Shown one piece after another: positions 7,157 through 14,662 of a DNA stretch of 18,892 bases. The DNA lies in the NCBI GenBank assembly GCA_003266105.1, contig MVAA01000030.1, positions 17,221 to 36,112 of the forward strand, read 5' to 3'. How positions within the stretch are numbered: the first letter of the stretch is position 1; each line of letters begins with the position of its first letter. The position numbers and the translations under genes were made by a program. The stretch is from Methanosphaera sp. rholeuAM6. Its GTDB lineage: Archaea > Methanobacteriota > Methanobacteria > Methanobacteriales > Methanobacteriaceae. The notes beneath the pieces are model-generated. The model saw only the letters and a list, made by a program, of their open reading frames with translations, was not told the origin of the DNA and ran no database searches.

Positions 7157-7234
7157 AATACTATTTATCTACTTTATATCTAATATTCATTTCTAAAAAG
7201 AAATTTTAATCATACAATATAAATATTATAACAT
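7157..7234. promoter_or_regulatory. Short divergent promoter region, leaderless-type starts on both sides
   Basis: These 78 bases separate two divergent genes, and neither start codon has a recognisable ribosome binding site. On the minus strand ATATAAAG lies about 20 bases from its ATG. On the plus strand AATATAAATA (7216-7225) ends nine bases before its ATG, and a weaker AT box lies near 7200-7210. Leaderless or near-leaderless transcripts are the simplest reading. Confidence 0.45.
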
Positions 7235-8140
7235 ATGACTTTCTGCTTTGAAAAGATAAAGAATATTCCGATAGCAATAACAGGTTTGTTGCTTGCTATA
7301 TTATCATTAGGAAACCTATATAACAACATGCCTATAAAATATGTCACGTTCTCATTAGGCCTGATAATCATATTGGTTATGATAACAAAATGCATATTCT
7401 TTAGGGATATAATGAAGGAAGAATTGAATCAGCTGGTGCCGCTTAGCACCTCAGGAACATTCTCTATGGCATTAATGGTATTAAGTACTTATGTTGTAAT
7501 CTATAATTATATACTAGCATTAATTTTATGGGGTATTGGAGTAATATTACATTCCCTGATAATAGTTATCTTCACATATAGGCACGTTCTAAACAACTTT
7601 AACATTGAAGATGTGTACGGCAGTTACTGGATTGTTTATATTGGAATTACAATGGCAAGCATTACTGGATTATTTTTAAACATCCAAAACTATTCATGGA
7701 TATTCTTTATATTTGGTTTTATCATGATGATTCCAACATTTAGTCTTGTAACATATAGGTATATCTTCTATCCTGTAAAACTAGAACAAAACAAGCCTTT
7801 AATTTGCATTTATGCTGCAATATTCAATATATTAATCGTAGGATATGTTAACAGCTTTGATGTTATAAATTATTATTTCCTTATTGCACTATATTTAACT
7901 GCAAGTATCTGCTATGTTTTTTCATTGTACAAGCTAATAAATTTAATTCGTTTACCGTTTTATCCAAGTTACAGTGCCTTTACATTTCCATTTGTAATAA
8001 GTGCAATAGCTTCAGCCATGATGTTAATGATTTTTGAATATGAAATATTGAATTATATTGTAGTATTTGAAACAGTCATTGCTACAGTAATGGTAATATA
8101 TGTGCTAATCGGATATATTCAAAACTATCTAATAAATTAA
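7235..8140 (+). CDS. TehA/SLAC1-family (TDT) anion or dicarboxylate transporter
   Basis: The 301 residues form about ten hydrophobic spans with short loops, the size and topology of the tellurite-resistance/dicarboxylate transporter family (voltage-dependent anion channel fold). Recognisable marks are the FSMALMVLSTY segment (76-86), a charged segment FTYRHVLNNFN (113-123) and PSYSAFTFPFVISA (244-257), which matches the conserved xxxAFTFP pore helix. The ion is not known; relatives pass small anions or carry malate, and some are linked to tellurite resistance. The first ATG is kept as start because the next in-frame Met would cut away the first span. There is no Shine-Dalgarno. The gene converges on the helicase gene with only 11 bases between stops. 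Confidence 0.78.
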   Translation: MTFCFEKIKNIPIAITGLLLAILSLGNLYNNMPIKYVTFSLGLIIILVMITKCIFFRDIMKEELNQLVPLSTSGTFSMALMVLSTYVVIYNYILALILWGIGVILHSLIIVIFTYRHVLNNFNIEDVYGSYWIVYIGITMASITGLFLNIQNYSWIFFIFGFIMMIPTFSLVTYRYIFYPVKLEQNKPLICIYAAIFNILIVGYVNSFDVINYYFLIALYLTASICYVFSLYKLINLIRLPFYPSYSAFTFPFVISAIASAMMLMIFEYEILNYIVVFETVIATVMVIYVLIGYIQNYLIN

Positions 8141-8151
8141 CAAAGGAAAAA

Positions 8152-10653
8152 TCATTCCCCATTTTCTATTTTTTCAATTAGTTTTTTACATTTTATGGTT
8201 GTGTTAGAAACATTGAATGCTTCACTAATTCTTCTGATAGCTTCCAGTTTCATTATAACCTGATCCAGATAACTGTATATGTCACCAGAGTAAATTAAAA
8301 TATTATATTCCCTATTGAACTCTTTGGCAATTTCTGAAGGATTCCAACCCTGTAGTCTTCTTTCAATGATATGTGATGAAATATTCATTTCAAGACAGCT
8401 ACAGTAAGGATTATAATCACAGCTACAGTTCATGAAGTCATCATAGATGTTTATCAGACTATTCTGATATATTTCAGCAAGACCACTGATATAATCTCCT
8501 CGATATATTAGTTCTTTATTATAATCTGAGAATAATCTGGCTCCAACATGATAATTGAGAGTGTCACATAATTTATTAAGAATTCCATGACTGAAATAAG
8601 CATTTTTCAATTTTTCCAACGATAAAACAGTATCTATAGTATCATTATACAGGTTAGACCGGATATGTTCTGCTTCACGGACATTGATGAAAGATTTACT
8701 AATTGCTTTACCGTATTCGGTTGCATGATATGTATCATTTATATTGTCAAATATTATCATGTTCTTATCTAAAAGTAAACTGACAGCCTCTTCAAATGTT
8801 ATGGGAATTCTTAAACTGTCATAATGTTTTTTAAGCACATCAATATCTACATTTTCTATTGCACATATATCTGATAATACCTGTTCATAAACATCCAAAT
8901 TATCGTATAGAACGTTTATGTTGTCAACATTACTTCTTAACAGTTGCATTGCAATATAATACTCATTATTTGAATAATATCTTCTGTTATCCTCATTGAC
9001 TACGATATAAACTTTACCCACATCATGATACATTGGTCTTCCTGCACGACCTAACATCTGATGAAATTCATTATTTGTTAGCCAGTCAATACCCATACGT
9101 AAAGATTCGAATATAACAGTGGATGCCGGAAAATCCACGCCATTGGATAAAGCAGAAGTAGTAACTACTGTTGATATTTCCTGGTTTAGGAATGCTTCTT
9201 CAACTCTTACCTTATTTGAATAGGATAAACCTGCATGATAATATTCTGCAGTTATGCCGTTTTTTCTTAATCTGTTCGTAATGATATGTGTTTTTCGTCT
9301 AGAATCTGTGAATATTATTGTTTGTCCATGAAAACCTTTGGATGAAACGTTATCATATTCCTTTTTACATGTGGATGTTATAAAGTTATTTTTCTGATTT
9401 TCACTGACTACGTCTACAAAATGTCTTTCTATTTTAACGGGTCTTTTATCGTACTCGACCAGTTTCATATTAAACTCTTTTGCAAGACTTTCAGCGTTTC
9501 CAATAGTTGCAGATAATCCTATTATCTGAGTTTCAGGGAAGATTGTCATTAATCGATTTATCAAACCGTTTAGTCTATGTCCACGTTCTTCATTTTCCAA
9601 CATATGAATTTCATCGATTACAACTATACCAAGATCTTTTAGATCTTTATATTTTCCACTACGTAGAATATAATCCAATCCCTCATATGTGGCAACTATT
9701 ATATTAGCATCAGATATTGGTTTATCCAGAATATATAATTCATCTTCAGCTTTTATTCTGTTTTGTCCCACTTTAATAACTATTTTCAGTCCTAATTCTC
9801 CATATTCTCGTTTAAAGTCCCGATATTTTTGATTAGCTAATGCTACAAGTGGAGATAAATAAATCATTTTCTTATTATTCATGGCTTTTGGAATACCTGC
9901 CAGTTCTCCTATCAATGTTTTACCTGAAGCAGTTTGTGAAACAACCAATAAATTTTCATCTTCCAATAAGCCTTTTTTTATTGCTTTTACTTGTACAGGC
10001 AGTAATGTGTCAACTCTTTTCATCAATATCTTTTTCAGTTTTTCAGGTATCGTCAAGTCTTTAATCTGTATCTTTTCATATTTTCCTTCTGTAGCCGGTA
10101 ATGTATCATATAATGTCAACTCTGGATTATCTACTGGATTATATCTTCCCTCCATAATGTTTATTATTTTATTTATATCCTGATATTTATTGAACAATAG
10201 CTCATATCGATTATTCATGTAATCAACGAATCCATCCCTGTATATGATATGTTTTATAGTTTTTTCTGCACATGATCTGCATAAATCTTTATCATTGTAT
10301 GTGTATCTGTCTTTTGTGGTTAATATCTTAATTTTGTTGTTTTTGCAGCATCTTTCACATATCTTTCCTATCTTGTACTCGATTTTCTCTTGATTTAGGA
10401 AGTTAATTAGTATGTCGTTTTCATTTGTAATGAATACATTATCATTTTTGAACATATATAACAGGTCATAATTGTTATTTATTACTTTTTCTGAGTACTT
10501 TTCTATTGTCATATCTTTAATTTCAATTTGATTAGATTCTTCTTTAAGAGTGAATTGTCCCTGAATTGATATTTTATTCCTGTTTTGCTTTGTTTTCTTT
10601 TTTTCTCTGATATATAATGTTATGTTGTTGTTTTCTGCTTTTAAGATTATCAT
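8152..10653 (-). CDS. Archaeal Ski2-like superfamily II helicase (COG1202/DUF5814 type) with Cys-rich ends
   Basis: This 833-residue protein has a complete superfamily II core. Motif I is SQTASGKT (239-246), motif II DEIH (347-350), motif III SAT (381-383), TTSALSNGVDFP (498-509) marks the second RecA domain, and motif VI is QMLGRAGR (532-539). Ahead of the core is an archaea-specific N-terminal region with a probable zinc-binding cysteine set, Cys99/Cys102 (Cys103 adjacent) and Cys125/Cys128. Behind it are a winged-helix-like region and a second cysteine cluster, CSC...CSC (743-753). This is the layout of the archaea-specific helicase family COG1202, which I would name as the best match. It should use ATP to unwind or remodel DNA or RNA; its pathway is not established. 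The start ATG 10653 has GTGAT about six bases upstream. It stands alone, divergent from the small gene at 10878. Confidence 0.9.
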   Translation of the reverse strand: MIILKAENNNITLYIREKKKTKQNRNKISIQGQFTLKEESNQIEIKDMTIEKYSEKVINNNYDLLYMFKNDNVFITNENDILINFLNQEKIEYKIGKICERCCKNNKIKILTTKDRYTYNDKDLCRSCAEKTIKHIIYRDGFVDYMNNRYELLFNKYQDINKIINIMEGRYNPVDNPELTLYDTLPATEGKYEKIQIKDLTIPEKLKKILMKRVDTLLPVQVKAIKKGLLEDENLLVVSQTASGKTLIGELAGIPKAMNNKKMIYLSPLVALANQKYRDFKREYGELGLKIVIKVGQNRIKAEDELYILDKPISDANIIVATYEGLDYILRSGKYKDLKDLGIVVIDEIHMLENEERGHRLNGLINRLMTIFPETQIIGLSATIGNAESLAKEFNMKLVEYDKRPVKIERHFVDVVSENQKNNFITSTCKKEYDNVSSKGFHGQTIIFTDSRRKTHIITNRLRKNGITAEYYHAGLSYSNKVRVEEAFLNQEISTVVTTSALSNGVDFPASTVIFESLRMGIDWLTNNEFHQMLGRAGRPMYHDVGKVYIVVNEDNRRYYSNNEYYIAMQLLRSNVDNINVLYDNLDVYEQVLSDICAIENVDIDVLKKHYDSLRIPITFEEAVSLLLDKNMIIFDNINDTYHATEYGKAISKSFINVREAEHIRSNLYNDTIDTVLSLEKLKNAYFSHGILNKLCDTLNYHVGARLFSDYNKELIYRGDYISGLAEIYQNSLINIYDDFMNCSCDYNPYCSCLEMNISSHIIERRLQGWNPSEIAKEFNREYNILIYSGDIYSYLDQVIMKLEAIRRISEAFNVSNTTIKCKKLIEKIENGE

Positions 10654-10877
10654 TGTTTATCACTGTTAATTTTTTCTAATAATAATACGTATTTTTTGTG
10701 TATGTATTATCGTATTTTTCTTTTATTATTCATCATTAATAAATATATGTTTAAAAGTAATACATTTATTTTTCTTGTATAATTATAGTTTTTCAATCAG
10801 ATACTTTAAAATTTTTCATATAAAAGATATATACTATAAAATCAAATAATAATATAAGTTAAAAGAGGATTAAATAT
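10654..10877. promoter_or_regulatory. Divergent promoter region between the helicase and the 10878 gene
   Basis: No gene is seen. On the plus strand CATATAAAAG (10817-10826) is a TATA-like box about 50 bases before ATG 10878, and AGAGGAT (10864-10870) is a ribosome binding site. The helicase side is AT-rich without a single clear box. Confidence 0.45.
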
Positions 10878-11264
10878 ATGAAAAGAAAAAATAAACAAAA
10901 AAGATTACCTTTAGCTGATGATAAACTTGAATCACCTAGTGAAGAAATTATTCAAGATTTAAAAACAAGAATATACCATTTAACAGGCCTTATCGAAGAA
11001 GAAAATATTGACGATAAAATTATTTTAAAAACCCGCAATATGACTTTTGCTACACTAGAACCAGAAGATGATTATGTTAAAGTAACATGCAATTTACCAT
11101 ATGAACGTATATTGGACATGTCCAGAAAATGTGAAGTACAACCATATTCAGCAGAAGATAAAACAGATATTGTAACATATAAAGTTAAAACAAGATTTGA
11201 TGTTCAATATGCAGTAAGCATAGTACAACAATCATTTATTTACAGAAAGAGATTGAAATTATAA
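10878..11264 (+). CDS. Uncharacterised 128-residue protein
   Basis: I do not recognise a family with confidence. The first 12 residues are strongly basic (MKRKNKQKR), which could contact nucleic acid. They are followed by a short helix (EEIIQDLKTRIYHLTGLI) and a mixed alpha/beta part from about residue 45 (KIILKTRNMTFATLEPEDDYVKV), ending in IVTYKVKTRFDVQYAVSIVQQSF. The strand pattern followed by a closing helix recalls the MmcQ/YjbR or DUF5655 type of small fold, but that is only a guess. The start is supported by AGAGGAT about seven bases upstream and a TATA-like box. There is no signal peptide or membrane span. The gene converges on the one at 11300, 35 bases apart. Confidence 0.75.
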   Translation: MKRKNKQKRLPLADDKLESPSEEIIQDLKTRIYHLTGLIEEENIDDKIILKTRNMTFATLEPEDDYVKVTCNLPYERILDMSRKCEVQPYSAEDKTDIVTYKVKTRFDVQYAVSIVQQSFIYRKRLKL

Positions 11265-11299
11265 AATAATAAAAAAAATATTATGGAAAGATAGTAATT

Positions 11300-11635
11300 C
11301 TATTTCCATTTTTTCATGTTTCTTGTGGATTTTCTTGTTAAATAGTAGTATAATGTTGTATGTTTACCGTTGATTTCCACATATAATTCTGTAATGAAAA
11401 CGTAATCATATGTAATTCCTTTACTGGTTGTTTCCTTAATGGCTGATACTTCGGCTGTTTCATCTTCAATTCCTGTTACGTATCTGTTATACATATCTAA
11501 AAATGCGTTTTTGTCAGATTTACATATTTCATCAAATATTAATAATGAAAGTGGAGATTCATCCTCATTACGGGATAAATTTGGAAATTTCATGTTTATT
11601 GCATTAAAAAATTGGGTAGAAGGTCTTTCACTCAT
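11300..11635 (-). CDS. Uncharacterised 111-residue protein
   Basis: No family is recognised. The start is well supported: AGGTGA lies five bases before ATG 11635, and a TATA-like ATATATAAATAT (about 11648-11660) lies just upstream, so the leader is short. The N-terminal half is helical (FFNAINMKFPNL, LLIFDEICKSDKNAFLDMY). The C-terminal half has beta-like alternation (GITYDYVFITELYVEINGK, TTLYYYLTRK) and a basic tail (RKSTRNMKKWK). It has no signal peptide, membrane span or cysteine pair, so it is probably cytoplasmic. The next minus-strand gene upstream (dtd) ends 83 bases away, and this gene appears to have its own promoter. Confidence 0.7.
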   Translation of the reverse strand: MSERPSTQFFNAINMKFPNLSRNEDESPLSLLIFDEICKSDKNAFLDMYNRYVTGIEDETAEVSAIKETTSKGITYDYVFITELYVEINGKHTTLYYYLTRKSTRNMKKWK

Positions 11636-11718
11636 AAATTCACCTAATATATTTATATATTATTAATATTATTTCTTAATTATACTATGTTTAACTATAC
11701 TAATAATTGTTATCATTA

Positions 11719-12162
11719 TTATTCATTATATTCCTTTTCAATTATTATTGTTACCGGCCCATTATTTATTAAAGAAACATTCATATGTGCTCCAAAGATG
11801 CCTGTTTCAACATGTACCTGTTGTGAACATTTTTCTGTAAAGTAATCAAACAATTCTGTTGCTTTATCAGGTGTTAAGGCTCTATGAAAAGAAGGTCTGT
11901 TCTTTTTAGTGGATGCATATAAAGTAAATTGGGGAACCAGTAACAATTCACCGCCAATATCCATTACAGACAGATTCATTCTATCGTTATCATCTTCAAA
12001 TATTCTAAGCTTTAATAATTTATTTGCTAAAAAATCCGCTTCACGTTCGGTATCACTGATACCAAAACCTACCAGTACCATTAAACCTTCATTTATTTTT
12101 CCAACAGTTTTCCCATCAACTTCTACACTAGAATTGAAAACTCTTTGTACTACTAATTTCAT
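11719..12162 (-). CDS. dtd: D-aminoacyl-tRNA deacylase, DTD1 (bacterial/eukaryotic) type
   Basis: The 147 residues are full length for DTD1. The two signature segments are present: PQFTLY at 77-82 (SQFTL in most family members) and NNGPVT at 133-138, the Gly-cisPro loop that rejects L-aminoacyl-tRNA. RPSFHRAL (89-96) and GIFGAHMNVSL (121-131) are also typical. The enzyme removes D-amino acids from wrongly charged tRNA and also acts on Gly-tRNA(Ala). The Ser of SQFT is replaced by Pro77 here; activity is still plausible because catalysis relies on the tRNA and backbone. Most archaea use the unrelated DTD2, so a DTD1 gene may have come from bacteria. The ATG at 12162 has AGAGGAC six bases upstream. 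It is divergent from the HdeD-like gene. Confidence 0.93.
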   Translation of the reverse strand: MKLVVQRVFNSSVEVDGKTVGKINEGLMVLVGFGISDTEREADFLANKLLKLRIFEDDNDRMNLSVMDIGGELLLVPQFTLYASTKKNRPSFHRALTPDKATELFDYFTEKCSQQVHVETGIFGAHMNVSLINNGPVTIIIEKEYNE

Positions 12163-12276
12163 TTTAAGTCCTCTAATTATTCTTATGTTAGTTATAATTG
12201 TTAAAATTTATTCTTAAAGTTTTTAGAAAAAGTTTATTAACTGAGTAATACAATCTTAAATTATAGGAGGTTTATT

Positions 12277-12786
12277 ATGGATTTATCATTTTTTAATGGA
12301 AAGAATAATGCCATTATAATGATCATACTGGGAATAATCGCTCTAGTATTTCCATTGATATCTACAGGAACTATTGGAGTTTTAATAGGAGCTATTGTCT
12401 TAATATTAGCAATTAGTTTAATGATTAATGGAATTTTTCAATTAAGTGTCAGTAGACTATACGGAATTTTTTCAATTCTTTTTGGTTTGCTGTGTTTGAT
12501 ATTTGCATATCAACTGATATTTAATCCAGCAGTAGTATCTGCAATTATAGGTATTATCATATACTTATTTGGTATATTGTTAATTATTATTGGTATAATT
12601 TCCATATTGGGTCCGTTCAGATTAATTGGAATTACCACGATAATATTTGGTATTATTACATTATTAGTAGGTTCTTCTGTTCAAGATCCAAAAGTATTAG
12701 GTACAATAATTGGTATTTGGTTAATAATTTCAGGTATCATTGCATTATTTGATAAAGATAATGGTTATATAGATGTTCACATATAA
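12277..12786 (+). CDS. HdeD-like DUF308 membrane protein
   Basis: This 169-residue protein is almost wholly hydrophobic, with about six membrane spans in glycine-rich pairs (IIMIILGIIALVFPLIS, GIFSILFGLLCLIFAY, IIIYLFGILLIIIGII, GTIIGIWLIISGIIALF). The repeated (L/I)xG-I-(x)6-hP and helical hairpin pattern is that of the HdeD/DUF308 family. Bacterial HdeD is linked to acid stress, but for archaeal members the role is unknown. The start is certain: AGGAGGT (12265-12271) five bases before ATG is the strongest ribosome binding site in the window, suggesting high translation. The spacer to dtd (114 bases) must hold two divergent promoters. The short hydrophilic C-terminus is probably cytoplasmic. 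Confidence 0.85.
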   Translation: MDLSFFNGKNNAIIMIILGIIALVFPLISTGTIGVLIGAIVLILAISLMINGIFQLSVSRLYGIFSILFGLLCLIFAYQLIFNPAVVSAIIGIIIYLFGILLIIIGIISILGPFRLIGITTIIFGIITLLVGSSVQDPKVLGTIIGIWLIISGIIALFDKDNGYIDVHI

Positions 12787-12812
12787 CCTTCATCTTCTCT
12801 TTATTGTTTTTA

Positions 12813-13535
12813 CTATTTTTTAGGCCATCCGTATGTTACGTATTTGTAATCCTTGTCATCATGTTTTAATTGTATTTTGTTTGCGGATAAATCTATGATA
12901 TCCTTATTTTTATTGAAAACTATGTATGTCGAACCGGTTTGTGGGTCAATATTGTATTTGGTGTAGTTTTTGTATCCTTCTGATTCCAACATGTTTACAT
13001 AGGTTGTTGCCCTGTCCTTATATTTAAATGATTTTTTCTTGAGTTTTTTATCTGGTGATGTATATTCTATACTTATATTTTTACCAATTTCATCACTAAA
13101 TTTATTTATTTCACGTTCCTTATCATATTTTTTACGATTAATCTTATCTTCATTATAATTATTGAAGATATTTTTAATTTTATTGATGCAATTTGATAAA
13201 CTGTGTGAAATTCTATCAAATACTGTATGTACTGTAGAATCATTATAGCCATAATTATAATTCTTTGTATTTCTGTGGTTTGTTATGATATCGATCAAAT
13301 CCCATATTTTTGATAAGATAAATGAAGGGCGTTTAATTGTTTTATTTTGAATTTTTAGCATTGTTAAAGCATCTATAATCATCAATACAAATAATGGAAT
13401 TCTTATTATTCCCATAGTAAATAGGTTAATTATCATTGAAAGAAAAGACCATTGTGTTACAAAGGATAGGAATAATAAATATTTCATTGATTTATTTAAG
13501 TCCATGTTTTGCATATCATTTAAATTAAATTTCAT
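12813..13535 (-). CDS. Uncharacterised membrane-anchored basic protein, 240 residues
   Basis: No family is recognised. Two hydrophobic segments near the N-terminus (about 19-37 and 41-62) would form a membrane hairpin. A hydrophilic region rich in Lys, Asn, Asp and Tyr follows. From about residue 150 there is a small alpha/beta part: KNISIEYTSPDKKLKKKSF, a helix around YKDRATTYVNMLESEGY and a strand TGSTYIVFNKNKD. The helix-strand order recalls small regulatory domains but does not identify one. ATG 13535 has a weak GGGAAAG upstream; a second Met at residue 8 is possible. The gene converges on the HdeD-like gene (26 bases between stops). A membrane-attached protein exposing a basic domain to the cytoplasm is the most that can be inferred. 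Confidence 0.65.
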   Translation of the reverse strand: MKFNLNDMQNMDLNKSMKYLLFLSFVTQWSFLSMIINLFTMGIIRIPLFVLMIIDALTMLKIQNKTIKRPSFILSKIWDLIDIITNHRNTKNYNYGYNDSTVHTVFDRISHSLSNCINKIKNIFNNYNEDKINRKKYDKEREINKFSDEIGKNISIEYTSPDKKLKKKSFKYKDRATTYVNMLESEGYKNYTKYNIDPQTGSTYIVFNKNKDIIDLSANKIQLKHDDKDYKYVTYGWPKK

Positions 13536-13666
13536 TCTAAATCTTTCCCATATTAGAAAATTTTACATTTTTTTATTATACAATTTTTTTATTAACTTAA
13601 TGTTATTTAAATGTATTGGTATTTTCTGTATTATTGTTACTAAAATATTTTATAAAAAAAATGAAA

Positions 13667-14644
13667 TTACAAAGTAGTAATTTCACAACCCTCTTTCTCG
13701 ACAATAACAGTGTGTTCAGTCTGAGCAACCATACCATCAGCTTTATCTTTTAAAACAGCATGGGGATAAATGGAACCGGACATAATTAAAGGACGCATAG
13801 CACGAACAAAATGAGAATCATCCATACTGGTCTTAACATGACGTTGAGCAAATGGAAAATACCTGTTATTCTTAGAAATATTCTTCAATAAAACCTTGGA
13901 TTGAGGATTTCTAATAGGCTTATTATTTACGAAAGAAAAAATATAATATTCCGGAATGTCACTAGTTATACCAGCACCACTAGTAGCAAAAGGTTCAATA
14001 GCAACATGATCTCCTTCCTTTAACTGATAAGTACTACCATCAGGATAATTAGGAATAGAAATACCTGCATGTAAATTATTCTTCTCAAGACTATGACCTG
14101 CTAAACTAACAATAGGAGTAAAACCATAGGAAGAAATGGTATCCTGAACAGTTTTACCTATATCATTTAAAGTAACACCATCCTTAACAATACTGAGAAC
14201 ATTCTCTAAAGCATTACTACTGGCTTCAATCAAATTATATCTTTCATCCAAATCATCATCACTGACAACTGGATTACCATCATCTAATCTGCCAGGCATA
14301 TTAAATGCTTTACCATTCTCATCAACACAGTCAATATTATCCCCTTCAACCACAACAGTAACGGCAGTATCTGATATATAACCATCAATCTCTGCACCCA
14401 AATCTATCTTAACAATATCCCCATAACAAAATACTGTATCATCGTTAGGTGGAGATGTATAATGTGCTGCTATTTGATTTATTGAAATATTACATGGAAA
14501 AGATAAACCAGCACCAGTTTTAGTAATTTCCGATTCTATCCAATCAACAAAATCCACAACCTTCATACCTGCAGTAATTTTTTTGGCAGCTTCTTTACGA
14601 ACTTTAGAAGCAATAGCTCCAGCTTTCTCATAACTTTCTAACAT
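13667..14644 (-). CDS. map: Methionine aminopeptidase, type 2 (archaeal)
   Basis: This enzyme removes the N-terminal Met from nascent proteins and needs two divalent metals. From ATG 14644 the product has 325 residues. The metal ligands of the pita-bread fold are visible: Asp81 (KIDLGAEIDG), Asp92 (SDTAVTV), His184 (LAGHSLEKNNLHAG), Glu217 (VAIEPFAT) and Glu310 (AQTEHTVIVE). His61 in AAHYTSPPND is the substrate-side histidine. I prefer ATG 14644 over the longer GTG start at 14653, because that GTG is part of GTGAT, a good ribosome binding site four bases before the ATG. An acidic insertion at about 100-135 (DENGKAFNMPGRLDD region) separates the second metal ligand from the next helix and makes the protein longer than usual. 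It follows the glycosyltransferase stop by 18 bases, so the two are probably one transcript, although no functional link is apparent. Confidence 0.95.
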   Translation of the reverse strand: MLESYEKAGAIASKVRKEAAKKITAGMKVVDFVDWIESEITKTGAGLSFPCNISINQIAAHYTSPPNDDTVFCYGDIVKIDLGAEIDGYISDTAVTVVVEGDNIDCVDENGKAFNMPGRLDDGNPVVSDDDLDERYNLIEASSNALENVLSIVKDGVTLNDIGKTVQDTISSYGFTPIVSLAGHSLEKNNLHAGISIPNYPDGSTYQLKEGDHVAIEPFATSGAGITSDIPEYYIFSFVNNKPIRNPQSKVLLKNISKNNRYFPFAQRHVKTSMDDSHFVRAMRPLIMSGSIYPHAVLKDKADGMVAQTEHTVIVEKEGCEITTL

Positions 14645-14662
14645 AACAATCACATATAGCTT

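Noticed and set aside
9840..10183. Plus-strand open frames inside the helicase gene
   Set aside because: They overlap the conserved helicase motifs on the other strand and have no family features; they are antisense shadows.
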